A stretch of DNA of 64,000 nt from Rhodococcus sp. 1168 (GCF_002091955.1 NZ_MKKY01000091.1:315001-379000), one strand, 5' to 3'. Positions 40,520-50,702 are shown, counted from the stretch's first letter. Program-made: numbers and translations. Notes: generated by a model not told the origin, from the letters alone.

Positions 40520-41632
40520 ATGAGACTCAACTCGTATTCCGCGCAGTCCTCGAGAGTTATCCGGCTCCACATGACTGGATCGGAGTGGAACTCGGCCGTT
40601 CCTGGTGGATTGAATCGATATTTCACCGACTTGTACTGTGCACTGGACCGACGCTCCGACATCGAGGTCTCCGCGGTGGCGTTCGGCAGCCCCGTGCCAG
40701 GAGGGCAGTCCTGGGGCAGCGTCGGCGGATCAACACTGCGCCGTTGCTCGACAGCTTTTCTCGACCCTACGGCGTTGCCCCGCCGTACTGTCATCGACCG
40801 ACACTTCTGCCTCTACGGACGCTCGGCGATGACGTATCCCGGCAATCATCGGCTCGTGGTGCATTTTCACGGCCCATGGGCAGACGAAAGTCGGATGGCG
40901 GGTTCGACGGAGATCGCGGCGCGGGCCAAGTACATGATCGAGCGAGTTCGCTATGCCGGCGCCGACCGATTGGTGGTGCTGTCCAACTACTTCCGGCAAT
41001 TGCTCGTCGAGCACTACCGTGTACCGCCAGACGACATCAGTGTTATTCCACCCGGTGTCGATCTCGACCGCTTTCGCTCGACCGACAGAGAGCATCCCGC
41101 ACCGATGGTGCTGTGCGTCCGGCGTCTCGAACGCAGGATGGGAATTCATGTGCTCATCCGATCCTGGCGATCGGTCGTAGCGGCACACCCCGATGCTCGC
41201 CTCGTCATCGTAGGTACCGGCACCCAGGGATTCGCGTTGCGCTCCCAGGCCGCGGAATCCGGTTGCGGGGGGTCGATTTCGTTCGAAGGCCACGCCACCG
41301 ACGAGCGACTGACCCAATTGTACGAACAAGCAGCCCTGACCGTCATCCCCTCGGTCGCGTTGGAGGGGTTCGGTCTTTTCGCACTGGAATCCTTGGCCTC
41401 CGGTCGCGCTCCGATCGTGACCGAGTGCGGTGGTCTTCCCGATTCCGTCAGAGAACTCGACGCCTCCCTGATCGTTCCGGCCTCGGATGCGGATGCACTC
41501 GGAGATCGAATCGTTCGTGGATTGAACGGGCAGGTTCCCGGACCACAGCAGTGTCGGGCCAGGGCGGAGTCGTTTTCGTGGGAATCGTCCTCTGCGCGCC
41601 ACATTTCGATGTACGAGAAATTAAGCTCATGA
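40520..41632 (+). CDS. Family 4 glycosyltransferase
   Basis: 370 residues, GT-B fold. GGLNRYFTDLYCAL marks the N-terminal acceptor domain, ISVIPPGVDLDRF the domain switch, and ALEGFGLFALESLASGRAPI the nucleotide-sugar E-x7-E type motif. ATG at 40520 is used; another in-frame ATG at 40571 is possible. Ends in an ATGA overlap with the next glycosyltransferase. Confidence 0.82.
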   Translation: MRLNSYSAQSSRVIRLHMTGSEWNSAVPGGLNRYFTDLYCALDRRSDIEVSAVAFGSPVPGGQSWGSVGGSTLRRCSTAFLDPTALPRRTVIDRHFCLYGRSAMTYPGNHRLVVHFHGPWADESRMAGSTEIAARAKYMIERVRYAGADRLVVLSNYFRQLLVEHYRVPPDDISVIPPGVDLDRFRSTDREHPAPMVLCVRRLERRMGIHVLIRSWRSVVAAHPDARLVIVGTGTQGFALRSQAAESGCGGSISFEGHATDERLTQLYEQAALTVIPSVALEGFGLFALESLASGRAPIVTECGGLPDSVRELDASLIVPASDADALGDRIVRGLNGQVPGPQQCRARAESFSWESSSARHISMYEKLSS

Positions 41633-42765
41633 CCAAGGTTCTTTTCGTCACCCACACTGCCGCGCCGTCCGGTGCAGAGTTGGCCACACTTCGCCTGGCA
41701 ATTTCTCTGCACGACATCGACGTCGGTGCAGTGTTCACCGAAGACGGGCCGATGGTTGCGCGCATGCGTGCACAGGGGATCGACACTGTGGTACTGCGCA
41801 ACACCTTCGACAGCCGTTCGATCACAATCGCGAACCGGACACCCCGTCGACTCATTTGCGGATTCGTCGGTCTCGTCAAATTAGGCTGGGGGGTCGGTGC
41901 GGCAGCCAGGGATTTCGGAGCGACCGTCTTGGTGGCGGAGAGCACCAAAGCACTGGTAGTCGCCGCCGTCGCGGCGCGACGTGCGCACTTACCGCTTGTC
42001 TGGCACGTGCACGATCGGATTTCCGTTGCGTATTTCGGGCGCATCCTGTCAGTCCTCATCCGGATGTTCGGATGGGTGTTCAGCCGCGGGTACATTGCCA
42101 ACAGCAGATCCACGATGAGCCTGCTCTTCACCTGGCGCAGAGAATCGCTCGTCGCCTACCCCGGTGTGCTTCTCGACGATCTGGACGATCGAGAAGATCA
42201 ACGCGATCCGACAGAAACGATCGTCGCCGTGGTGGGTCGCCTGACACCGTGGAAGGGTCAGGATCTCTTTCTGCGTGCACTTGCCGATGTGACAGTGCGT
42301 CCTAGGCTCGTCTACCTCGTCGGGGGAACATTTTTCGACGAGGAGCCATTCCGTGACGAACTCAGGCGCCTGACTGCGACACTCGACCTGCCCGTTACCT
42401 TCACCGGGCACGTCGACAACCCTGGCGTTTTCATGGGACGCGCCGACATTCTGGTCCACTGCTCGGTCGTGGCAGAGCCGTTCGGGCAAGTCGTGGTGGA
42501 AGGCATGCATGCCGGCTGCGCGGTCATCGCTACGCAGCCGGGCGGCACTACCGAGATCGTCGACTCCGGCGTGAACGGGTTGTTGGTCGATGGTGGTGAT
42601 CAGCAACAACTCACCGATGCTCTGAATATCTTGATCGGAGACCGTGAACTACGTCAGCGACTGTCGGTCGCAGGCAGGCTGCGTGCCTCACAGTTCGACG
42701 TCTGCGTTTCTGCTCGCGCAGTAGGACTGTTCCTCGAGGACATCGCCTCGCGCGTGGCGAAATGA
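41629..42765 (+). CDS. Family 4 glycosyltransferase
   Basis: 378 residues with a GT-B layout: FVTHTAAPSGAELATLRLA at the N terminus, VGRLTPWKGQDLFLRAL at the domain boundary and EPFGQVVVEGMHAGCAVIA as the sugar-nucleotide motif. The internal hydrophobic stretch near residues 130-150 may dip into the membrane. ATGA overlaps on both sides link it to the preceding glycosyltransferase and the flippase. Confidence 0.83.
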   Translation: MTKVLFVTHTAAPSGAELATLRLAISLHDIDVGAVFTEDGPMVARMRAQGIDTVVLRNTFDSRSITIANRTPRRLICGFVGLVKLGWGVGAAARDFGATVLVAESTKALVVAAVAARRAHLPLVWHVHDRISVAYFGRILSVLIRMFGWVFSRGYIANSRSTMSLLFTWRRESLVAYPGVLLDDLDDREDQRDPTETIVAVVGRLTPWKGQDLFLRALADVTVRPRLVYLVGGTFFDEEPFRDELRRLTATLDLPVTFTGHVDNPGVFMGRADILVHCSVVAEPFGQVVVEGMHAGCAVIATQPGGTTEIVDSGVNGLLVDGGDQQQLTDALNILIGDRELRQRLSVAGRLRASQFDVCVSARAVGLFLEDIASRVAK

Positions 42766-44060
42766 GAGGGGCAAGAATGCGCGAGGATCGGACGCTGAGC
42801 CGCCTTGTTGCGATCGTCCGCGACATCTGTTTCGTCAGCTTCGGAAAGTACGGCCAGTACCTCGTCACGGTCGTGACCCTCCCCTTGGCTGCGCGATTGC
42901 TCGGCACCGAGGGGCTCGGCTTACTGGCAATCGGCATGGCGTCTTACTTCATCGGTTCCATGCTCGTCGATTTGGGCATCACGACATTTCTTGCCGCCAT
43001 GATGAACGGCGCAAACGTCAATCAGCTTCGGGGTAGCTATCTGGCAATCCGAGTGGGGACCCTCGGAGCTATCGGAATCGGCCTGATGACGAGCATCGTG
43101 ATCGGTGTCGACATCCACGTGCACATGGTCTTGCTCGGGATGTTCGCGGGTGGGTTCTGGTCCATGTCGGAAGACTGGGTTCTGATCGGGCAGGGTCGCT
43201 TCGGTGCCTCCATGGCCTACCAGGGCGCAGGACGACTCGGATACCTCGTACTACTGGTGATCGTCCTACCGCAACTGCCCACTGCATCGGTCGCAATCCT
43301 GTGCCTTCTAGCCTCGTCCACCCTGACTGTGTCGCTGACCTGGCGAGACTCTTTCAAGAAGTTCGGCCGTCCGGAGCGTCCACGTCAGGTCAAGACGATT
43401 CTCAGAGTCGGCGTACCGGTTCTCACGTCGCGATTACTGGTGACGAGCTACGGCCAGGGGGCTGCGGCGGTGTATTCGTCCGTACTCGCCGCGTCTTCGC
43501 TCGGACTCTTCGCGGCCGGCGACAGGCTCGTACGCGCCGTCCAGTCGTTGCTCGACCCGATCGGCTTCGCGATGCTACCGAGGATGGCACGCAACAGCCA
43601 AGACACTCTGTTCTGGCGGCGCGCAGTCCAAGCACTGCTTGCGTGCGTATGTGCGGCCGCCCTGGCGACTGCCGCATTGTGGATGGCCGCGCCGACGCTG
43701 ATCGACATGGTCTTCGGCAGCGCTTTCGCCGACGCTGTCCCACTGTTGCGGGTCGAGGTGCTCATTCTCCCCGCGACCGCTGTGTCTTCGTTCATCACCA
43801 CCGCCATACTGCCGGTGCGACAGGACACTTCCGGTGTCTTGATCGGCGCAATCGTCGGAACTTCGATAGCCGCTATCGCGCTGTATTTCGCGTTTCGAAC
43901 ACACTCGGTCTGGGCGCTGGTCTACGGCACACTGTGCTGCGAGTTCATCGTCGCGTGCTGGTACCTCCTGAGGTTGAGGAGGCTCGTCGTACGTGACAGA
44001 AGCGCACGGAAAACCGAGCCGTGTTTGATCCACAGCGCCGTTCTCGAGGAGCATCTCTGA
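42762..44060 (+). CDS. Wzx-type oligosaccharide flippase
   Basis: 432 residues with about 12 to 14 membrane helices and the MOP-superfamily start (FGKYGQYLVTVVTLPLAARL, LGTEGLGLLAI). It should flip the lipid-linked repeat unit to the outer face of the membrane for polymerisation by the Wzy-like protein at 45125. ATG at 42762 overlaps the upstream stop; a second ATG lies five codons later. Confidence 0.85.
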   Translation: MRGARMREDRTLSRLVAIVRDICFVSFGKYGQYLVTVVTLPLAARLLGTEGLGLLAIGMASYFIGSMLVDLGITTFLAAMMNGANVNQLRGSYLAIRVGTLGAIGIGLMTSIVIGVDIHVHMVLLGMFAGGFWSMSEDWVLIGQGRFGASMAYQGAGRLGYLVLLVIVLPQLPTASVAILCLLASSTLTVSLTWRDSFKKFGRPERPRQVKTILRVGVPVLTSRLLVTSYGQGAAAVYSSVLAASSLGLFAAGDRLVRAVQSLLDPIGFAMLPRMARNSQDTLFWRRAVQALLACVCAAALATAALWMAAPTLIDMVFGSAFADAVPLLRVEVLILPATAVSSFITTAILPVRQDTSGVLIGAIVGTSIAAIALYFAFRTHSVWALVYGTLCCEFIVACWYLLRLRRLVVRDRSARKTEPCLIHSAVLEEHL

Positions 44061-45064
44061 TGAAAATCCTGTATATCGGTGACGATTGGGTCGGTAGCAA
44101 TGCGCGTTCTCTTGCAAACGGTTTCCGCCAAGCGGGTCATGAAGTCGTCATGATCGACTCGACGTCGGTGACGCTTCCGAACCGGTTGTCACCACCCTGG
44201 ATCTACTCGAAGATCAAGCATCGACGCGCCTCCTGGAGCGTCGATGCAGTTCACACCCGGATCGACGACATAGCTGCCGAGTTCCGGCCGGACATAGTTT
44301 TCGGCTTCAAAGCGATTCATCTGAACCAGCAACGACTACTCGATGTTCCAGCCAGACTGCACGTCCATTACAGTCCCGACGACGTTTTCAACCAGTGCAA
44401 CACCACTCCCGGCTACCTCGAGTTCGAGGGCGAGTGGGACCTCATCGTCACAACCAAACGCTACAACGCACCCGAGTTGCTCGAGCGTGGAGCGCGGGCA
44501 GTGAAATTCGTCATGAGTGCTTACGACCCGGCCTGGCACCACCTCGCCGCGCGCCGTGGCGCGCGGCGGTACCTGATCGGCTTCATCGGCGCATGCCGTC
44601 CCGATCGTCGCGATCACGTTGTTGCGCTCGCAAGGCATTACGGCGCTGCGATGCTTGTCCGCGGGCCGGGTTGGCGGCGCGTTCCGGAGTTGCAGAGCAC
44701 ACCGGCCAGGGTCGGAGGGCCTGTGTACGGCGAGGACTTCTCGTCCGAGATATCCTCCGTCACAGCCAATCTCGTACTTCTCAATTCGGCGAATCGTGAT
44801 ACTCACACGTGCAGGACGTTCGAAGTTCCGGCGTCGGGTGGTCTTTTCGTGGGTGAACGAACCGCCGAGCATGCAGACCTTCTTGCAGACGGCACAGAAT
44901 GCGCTCTCTTTTCGAACCAAGACGAACTGAGAGCGATCGTGGACATGTGCGAAAAGTGGCCTGACAGAGCACACAGGATCGCCGAGTCGGGGTACCGCCG
45001 CATCGTGGGGGGCAGTCACCGATATGTGGATCGAGCTCGGGAGATCGTCGATGCGATCGGGTAG
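44060..45064 (+). CDS. CgeB-like glycosyltransferase
   Basis: 334 residues. It starts MKILYIGDDWVGSNARSLANG and has a C-terminal domain with FEVPASGGLFVGERT and FSNQDELRAIVD, the pattern of the CgeB/Glyco_trans_1_2 family. It probably transfers a sugar to the repeat unit. The first base of its ATG is the last base of the flippase stop. Confidence 0.78.
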   Translation: MKILYIGDDWVGSNARSLANGFRQAGHEVVMIDSTSVTLPNRLSPPWIYSKIKHRRASWSVDAVHTRIDDIAAEFRPDIVFGFKAIHLNQQRLLDVPARLHVHYSPDDVFNQCNTTPGYLEFEGEWDLIVTTKRYNAPELLERGARAVKFVMSAYDPAWHHLAARRGARRYLIGFIGACRPDRRDHVVALARHYGAAMLVRGPGWRRVPELQSTPARVGGPVYGEDFSSEISSVTANLVLLNSANRDTHTCRTFEVPASGGLFVGERTAEHADLLADGTECALFSNQDELRAIVDMCEKWPDRAHRIAESGYRRIVGGSHRYVDRAREIVDAIG

Positions 45065-45124
45065 CGCTGTTGTCTCGTGCAGCGCCTGGAACTCCGACAG
45101 CGCCAGCGAATCGGAGCCCCAGCG

Positions 45125-46519
45125 ATGAACGACGCCGTATACGAGGTTCTACTCGTCGTCGGAGCGCTGACGACGATCACGGTGGCCGCGATGCGGATCA
45201 AAGGAATCGTCCGTGTCTTTCTCATCGCTCAAGCTGCGTATTGGAGCTTGTCCTACGTGGTGCGGCCCATCGTTCTCCTGTGGGTGCAACCCCAACCTAC
45301 CTATGGCGACAGCGTGGCCGACCCGCGGTTGTCCACCATCGGGTACGACCGCGGGATCTCGTTGATCCTTCAACCGGTGGTGTTCGGATTGTGGACCCAC
45401 GCAATCGTCGTAATCGGATACACGATCTGGATTCGACGGCGGGCAGACGGCAACCGGAACACAGTCATTCAGCCGCGATCGATCGCGGATGGCAATTTGA
45501 TCCCTACCCTCTGGACTGCTTTCGGAATTGGGATGTTTGGACGCGCGCTCCTGTACGCAACCGGTTCCAGTGCCACAGCCGGTCAGACGCAAAGCTCCAA
45601 CCCCATCCTCAGTTTCATCACACTGATGGCGGTCATCGGAACCCTGGGGCTCATCGTCTTCCTTCGCCTCGACAATCCCCGGGTCACTTTCGCAGTTATT
45701 GGATGCCTGACGATCATTGAGCTGCTCTGGACGGTCGCAGTCGAATCGAAGACACCGATCATGGGCGCCGCCTTGGCGATCGCAGTTCGTTTTGCGCTTA
45801 CCGGGTGGACGAGGGTCAAGATTGGTGCAATCGCGGCGATTTCGGTTTTGGGAATCGCTGCATTCGGGTGGCTCCAATCCTTCAAAGCATCCGATCTGGC
45901 GAAATCACAATCCGCGGTGCTGGATGCAAGCTATCCACAGATCCTGCAGCCATTTCTGAGCATTCTGCGACGGTTCGACCTCTTGGAGGCCGCGACGGAC
46001 AGCTACTACATGGGGGGCCGTCCATGGCTCACGATGACAGAAGTCGCCCACCATGTGATCTTCAGTTTCGTGCCCGAACAGTTGGTCGGGGGGACCAAGT
46101 TTCATGCGGGGACCGCGTGGGCGAACGAGGTTCGTGGCGCGTCCGTCGATATGTCGAAAGTATCGGTCTCGCTCGCCGAGGGAAACATCAACGAGGGTTT
46201 CGTCCTCGGCGGGTACCCGGGGGTGGCTGTGGGCGCGGTTTTCACGTTCGTGTTGGTGCTGAGTTGCGTATGGGCGCTGCGCACCCGACACATATTTCTC
46301 ATCTCTATTGGTCTGTTGATGATCGAGGTTCCGGTCTTCTTCGAACGTGGGATTCTCGGGAGCGCGGAACTGATCGGGAAGTCGGTTCAAGCAGCGGTGT
46401 TGATCTGGATCATCTATCTAGCTGTCGGGGAAGTTCGAAGGCGACCTGGGCAATCTTCGAATAATCAATCGTCGTATCTGGGCACACAGCTCCTCGATGC
46501 GGCGCGAGAGAAGGAGTAA
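45125..46519 (+). CDS. Wzy-like O-antigen/exopolysaccharide polymerase
   Basis: 464 residues with about 11 to 12 membrane helices and a long extracytoplasmic loop (about 285-370, including SYYMGGRPWL and GNINEGFVLGGYPG). The topology and locus position fit Wzy polymerases, which are poorly conserved in sequence. It would join flipped repeat units. ATG at 45125 is favoured over an upstream GTG at 45077, which would add 16 polar residues. Confidence 0.75.
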   Translation: MNDAVYEVLLVVGALTTITVAAMRIKGIVRVFLIAQAAYWSLSYVVRPIVLLWVQPQPTYGDSVADPRLSTIGYDRGISLILQPVVFGLWTHAIVVIGYTIWIRRRADGNRNTVIQPRSIADGNLIPTLWTAFGIGMFGRALLYATGSSATAGQTQSSNPILSFITLMAVIGTLGLIVFLRLDNPRVTFAVIGCLTIIELLWTVAVESKTPIMGAALAIAVRFALTGWTRVKIGAIAAISVLGIAAFGWLQSFKASDLAKSQSAVLDASYPQILQPFLSILRRFDLLEAATDSYYMGGRPWLTMTEVAHHVIFSFVPEQLVGGTKFHAGTAWANEVRGASVDMSKVSVSLAEGNINEGFVLGGYPGVAVGAVFTFVLVLSCVWALRTRHIFLISIGLLMIEVPVFFERGILGSAELIGKSVQAAVLIWIIYLAVGEVRRRPGQSSNNQSSYLGTQLLDAAREKE

Positions 46520-46522
46520 GCG

Positions 46523-47926
46523 ATGCGATTGATCGACTTTTGGCACATAGCCCGCAGGCGTTGGATGATCATCGTGGCGTGCACGCTACTTTGCCCACTC
46601 GCTATCCTCGGCTACAGCGCTTCCCAGCCGACCACATATCAGTCGTCGAGTCGTCTATACGTGACGATGGCGACCGGAACTTCGGTGAACGATGTCTACC
46701 AAGGCGGACTCGCGGCGCAGCAACGCGTCACGTCGTATGTAAACCTGGTCAACAGTTCCAATGTCGCCCAACGAGTCATCGATGCACTGTCGTTGCCGCT
46801 CACCGTCGGCGAGTTGCAGAGCAAGATACACGCCTCCTTTCCGCCCGCAACAGCACTTCTCGACATCACCGTCACCGACTCGTCCGCCGAGGGCGCCAAG
46901 ATGCTGACCGACGCGGTCGTGGCCGAGCTGAGGACTCTGGTCGGTCAACTGGAGACGATACAAGCGGACGCAGCACCTGCCGCGAGGGTTTCCGTAGTCG
47001 ATCCCGCAGCCGTTCCGACGACGGCCACCGGCCCGAGCACCACACGCCTCCTGGCGCTCGGCCTTCTCGCCGGGCTCGCATTGGGTTGCGTGGCTGCGCT
47101 TGTCCGAGACCGTACCGACCGCAGACTCCGTACATCGAACCAGCTCGAGGACGTTGTGACGGTTCCTGTTCTCGCCATCGTCGACGTGGGTGAACCCGGG
47201 GCGAACGGCGAGGTGCGTCGACTACGCGCTCGGTTGTCGCGAGCGATGGGTGGCATCCGAGGGACGACCACGATGCTGACGAGTCTCTCGGCGCGTTCAC
47301 AACCGGACATTACGGTGGACCTGTCGAAGTCATTCGCCGATGCAGGCAGACAGGTCGTGGTCATCGATGCCGACACCTCCGGTCACGGAATCTCCAAATA
47401 TTCGGGCTTGGAGGCGGATCCGGGCCTGGCTGAATTGCTTCGCACGACGTTGCCGCCGATCGAGGCGCTATCGACCTACTCGATACCCGGAATCAGTGTG
47501 CTGTGCCTCGGCTCGGTCGATGAACAAACCTGCGATCTGCTGGCATCCGACCGGTTTGCTGAAATCTTAGGCATCCTCCGAGCCAAGTTCGATCACGTCA
47601 TCATCGACACCGCTCCGATAGCGACTGCGGCAGGGGCTCTCTCGGTATCCGCCTTCTGCGACGCGACAGTTGCCGTGGTGGAGCTCGGGAACACGACGTC
47701 GCCCGAGGTGCTGGGGGCCCTGTCGACGTTCGAGCAGGGCGGTTCCGGGCTGATCGGCGTCGTCGCGGTCTCGAGGAGGCCTTCGCGGTCGTTCAGCAAG
47801 GTCTTTCATCGATCGGAATCGAGGCACCGAGCAGCGCATGTGATCGCCGACATCAACGCTGACTCGGTCGTGACCTACGACCGAGAACCTGCCCCCTGCA
47901 GTCCTGGCGAACCGGCGAACCGGTGA
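46523..47926 (+). CDS. Wzz/BY-kinase-like chain-length protein lacking its P-loop
   Basis: 467 residues. The N-terminal Wzz domain has two membrane helices (about 14-32 and 174-194) around a periplasmic helical region. The C-terminal half follows the bacterial tyrosine kinase fold: Walker A' VVVIDADTSGHG and Walker B VIIDTAP are present. Where Walker A (GEGKST-type) should be, the sequence reads TSLSARSQPDITVDL, with no Gly-Lys-Ser/Thr. ATP binding is therefore unlikely. No clear C-terminal tyrosine cluster is seen. It probably controls chain length structurally. Confidence 0.8.
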   Translation: MRLIDFWHIARRRWMIIVACTLLCPLAILGYSASQPTTYQSSSRLYVTMATGTSVNDVYQGGLAAQQRVTSYVNLVNSSNVAQRVIDALSLPLTVGELQSKIHASFPPATALLDITVTDSSAEGAKMLTDAVVAELRTLVGQLETIQADAAPAARVSVVDPAAVPTTATGPSTTRLLALGLLAGLALGCVAALVRDRTDRRLRTSNQLEDVVTVPVLAIVDVGEPGANGEVRRLRARLSRAMGGIRGTTTMLTSLSARSQPDITVDLSKSFADAGRQVVVIDADTSGHGISKYSGLEADPGLAELLRTTLPPIEALSTYSIPGISVLCLGSVDEQTCDLLASDRFAEILGILRAKFDHVIIDTAPIATAAGALSVSAFCDATVAVVELGNTTSPEVLGALSTFEQGGSGLIGVVAVSRRPSRSFSKVFHRSESRHRAAHVIADINADSVVTYDREPAPCSPGEPANR

Positions 47927-49299
47927 ACGACGATCACGTGTCGCGCCGACGACTGCTAGCGGCTTCACTGGGTGCCGCAGCAGCTCTACCTCTCGCAGCA
48001 GCGTGTGCATCGCCTACCGGAAGTCCCGGGAACGGAAATTCCGGCAACGAGTTCGAATCGCCGAACGTTACGGATGCGCCCTCTGCGCGCAACGTCCGAG
48101 ACTTCGGAGCTGTAGGCGACGGAATAGCTGATGACACAGCGGCGATTGCACGGGCATGCGCCGGTAGCGCCGGCCCCCTGGTCTTGTACATACCCGCTGG
48201 CACCTATCGCGTCACGGAATGGCCCCAACTCTCCGACTACGCAACGGTACTCGGCGACGGTCGTGATGCAACTACGATCGAATACGACGGCGACCGCCCA
48301 CTGATCAATCTCCGTGGCGTACACCGAGTGAGCTTTGCGCGCCTCGACATCTATGTGACAGGAACGAATGGTGCAGCGGTGTCCTTGTCCGGGTGTTTCA
48401 GATGCTCGTTCGATTCTGTCGTACTGCGCGGTGGCCACGTCAGTGAGAATTACCCTGAGTTCGCCGAACAGCGTGGGGTGATTCTCGACGAGAACACCGG
48501 CGGCACAGCATTTATCAACTGCGACATCGGCAACTTCGGCTACGGACTCACAACCAGTTGCATTCAGAACTACGTTACGTCTTCGAAGTTCGCGAGCAAC
48601 TACATCGGTGTGCTGGGAACAGGGAATGACCATAATGCGGGATTATCGATGGTCAACGTCGAATTCGTCTCCGACACCGATCCGAACACCACCGACAAAC
48701 ATGTGCTCATCGACGGCGCGGCGAATGATTGGTGGTTCACCAATGTGTGGTTCGAGGGCGCCGACGTCGCAATGTCGGTCGGCGATCTCGATCGCGGTGG
48801 ACCAGCGCAATTCGGCTTGGTCAATTGCAAGATTGCGGCCATCACGGTCTGCGTGGACTTTGTCTATTGTCGACAACCGTATCTCGCCAACATCCAATTC
48901 GATTCCGATACCGACAGTCCAGCAGTCGAATTGCGAATCGATCCCAGAGGGTGCCCAGAGGGCACGGCGGTGAATCTGCTCTCCAGCACCTCATCGGACG
49001 TCGATCCAACATCGTTTCCCAAAGGTTGGAATGTAACCGGTCGGGGTCGAATCAGCGGAGCCACATTCGTTGGAACCGTGTCCACAGTCGCAGGGTCGGA
49101 CAACGCGGACCTATTGCAGGCCCAGGACTCGGAGGGCAGGGTGCTTTCGGCAGTTCTGGCGAACGGGGCCTGGCTCAGCGAACGGCCCGACAGTGGCGTG
49201 ATCCTCAAAGACTCGGCAAACAAATACTGGCGAATATCGGTATCGACCGATGGCAGCCTCGAGACCTCTCCCCTGGGCGAGCAACGACCGTCCGGTTGA
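47923..49299 (+). CDS. Tat-type lipoprotein with pectate-lyase-like beta-helix
   Basis: 458 residues. A twin-arginine signal (SRRRLLAASLGAAAALPLA) leads to a lipobox Cys (AAC). A Ser/Gly/Asn linker follows, then a Pectate_lyase_3 start (NVRDFGAVGDGIADDTAAI) and a long parallel beta-helix with recurring hydrophobic rungs. Such proteins in polysaccharide loci are usually lyases, hydrolases or binding proteins for the polymer. Folded export by Tat fits the anchor. GTG at 47923 overlaps the upstream stop. Confidence 0.8.
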   Translation: MNDDHVSRRRLLAASLGAAAALPLAAACASPTGSPGNGNSGNEFESPNVTDAPSARNVRDFGAVGDGIADDTAAIARACAGSAGPLVLYIPAGTYRVTEWPQLSDYATVLGDGRDATTIEYDGDRPLINLRGVHRVSFARLDIYVTGTNGAAVSLSGCFRCSFDSVVLRGGHVSENYPEFAEQRGVILDENTGGTAFINCDIGNFGYGLTTSCIQNYVTSSKFASNYIGVLGTGNDHNAGLSMVNVEFVSDTDPNTTDKHVLIDGAANDWWFTNVWFEGADVAMSVGDLDRGGPAQFGLVNCKIAAITVCVDFVYCRQPYLANIQFDSDTDSPAVELRIDPRGCPEGTAVNLLSSTSSDVDPTSFPKGWNVTGRGRISGATFVGTVSTVAGSDNADLLQAQDSEGRVLSAVLANGAWLSERPDSGVILKDSANKYWRISVSTDGSLETSPLGEQRPSG

Positions 49300-49300
49300 G

Positions 49301-50410
49301 TCAGGTTCCGGACACCTCATCGACGACCGCTTGCATCTTCCGCCGAAAGGCTTGATGCGAAAACTGTTCGGCGTGTGCACGAATGACGGATTCGTCGTAG
49401 TTCGAACCGTCGAACCCCAGCATCGCCGACGCGAACTCCGCGACCAGCTCGCGGTCGGATGCACCTCGAACGAATTGGCCTGTAACGCCCGGAACCACAC
49501 TATCGAGAACGCCCCCGCTACCGAGCGCGATAACCGGTGTGCCGCAGGCCATTGCTTCCACGGGCACTATTCCGAAATCCTCGACACCCGGCATGAGAAG
49601 CGCGCGGGTCCGACGATGCAAGCTCAACAACTGCGTATGCGTCACGCGGCCGAGGAAGGTAACCGTCGGACCCGCAATACTTCGGCAATAGTCGAGGCTA
49701 CGGCCACCACCGGCAACCACCAGACGCGTTTTTGCGGCGTTCGCTGCCAGAATCGCCACATCCGGCCGCTTGTACGGCACCAATCTTCCGGCGAGCAAGA
49801 AGAAGTCTTTCCGCACGATATCCAGGTCGGGTGTGAATGCCTCGGTGTCCACGGGCGGGTGCACCACGGCCGCTTCACGATTCCAACACTGCTCGATGCG
49901 CTGCTTGACCATAGTCGAATTCGCCACCAAGCGACTCAGCCTCGGGGCGGCAGCGATCTCAGCTCGACGGGCAGATGAAGCCAGCATTGTCAGGGCCGCT
50001 GCACCCACCCTTCCGCCGGCTTCTCCTCGACGTAGTGACGCGTTCCATGCCCAACGTGCGGGGCTGTGAACATACGCAATGGTGGAAGCCGAAGTCGCGA
50101 AGGCTGCTTGGGTGGCGAAGGCATGATGGCTGATGATCACCACTTCCGCGTCGCCGAAGTCGATCCGCCGAAAGTAGCTTGGCATCAAGGGCATCAAGGG
50201 AGCGTACGAGCGCTCACCACAGCAACGGTACAACCGGTTGAGAAGCGCGGTTTCCGGCGTCGTTCGCAGTCCCGAGGGGATTCCGCAAGCGCGCACGATC
50301 GGAACGTGTACGCGGGCTTGCGGCCATTGTTTCGATAATTGTTCGACAACCTTCTCCGAACCGGCCACTTCAGTGAATCGTTCGTGAACCAACGCGATAC
50401 GCGGCGTCAT
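49301..50410 (-). CDS. Family 4 glycosyltransferase
   Basis: 369 residues. It starts RIALVHERFTEVAGSEKVVEQ and has the GT-B motifs FFLLAGRLVPYKRPDVAILA and GVEDFGIVPVEAMACGTPVIA, like WcaI/mannosyltransferase-type enzymes. ATG at 50410 is chosen over an upstream ATG at 50488 because it opens the family-typical N terminus. It faces the beta-helix gene (one-base spacer) on the opposite strand. Confidence 0.83.
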   Translation of the reverse strand: MTPRIALVHERFTEVAGSEKVVEQLSKQWPQARVHVPIVRACGIPSGLRTTPETALLNRLYRCCGERSYAPLMPLMPSYFRRIDFGDAEVVIISHHAFATQAAFATSASTIAYVHSPARWAWNASLRRGEAGGRVGAAALTMLASSARRAEIAAAPRLSRLVANSTMVKQRIEQCWNREAAVVHPPVDTEAFTPDLDIVRKDFFLLAGRLVPYKRPDVAILAANAAKTRLVVAGGGRSLDYCRSIAGPTVTFLGRVTHTQLLSLHRRTRALLMPGVEDFGIVPVEAMACGTPVIALGSGGVLDSVVPGVTGQFVRGASDRELVAEFASAMLGFDGSNYDESVIRAHAEQFSHQAFRRKMQAVVDEVSGT

Positions 50411-50702
50411 CGTCGCGCACCGAAAACGCCGGTGCGGCAGCAGATGAGTGACGTTTCCCTCCGCCACGATCTTGTACACCGTGTGCATGGACCGACAGTC
50501 AGAAACACGCCGCCCATCCCTCTCGATTGTCGTTCCCGACCATCACGGAGAACGTTACCCGCACGCCTTCCCCGCTGGGTAGACTATGTTCCCGTTGCGG
50601 GTGGCATCGGGCTTCGAGTTCGGTGTCGATATATGACTGCACTCGCTGTCCGAGGTGCAGCACCACCTGCGCATTCCGACCCTTGCGGCCAGAGGTGAGA
50701 GT
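50411..50702. other. Divergent intergenic region (292 bases)
   Basis: Lies between the leftward glycosyltransferase and the rightward GNAT gene and should hold both promoters. I see no coding frame with good character and no clear operator. Confidence 0.5.
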
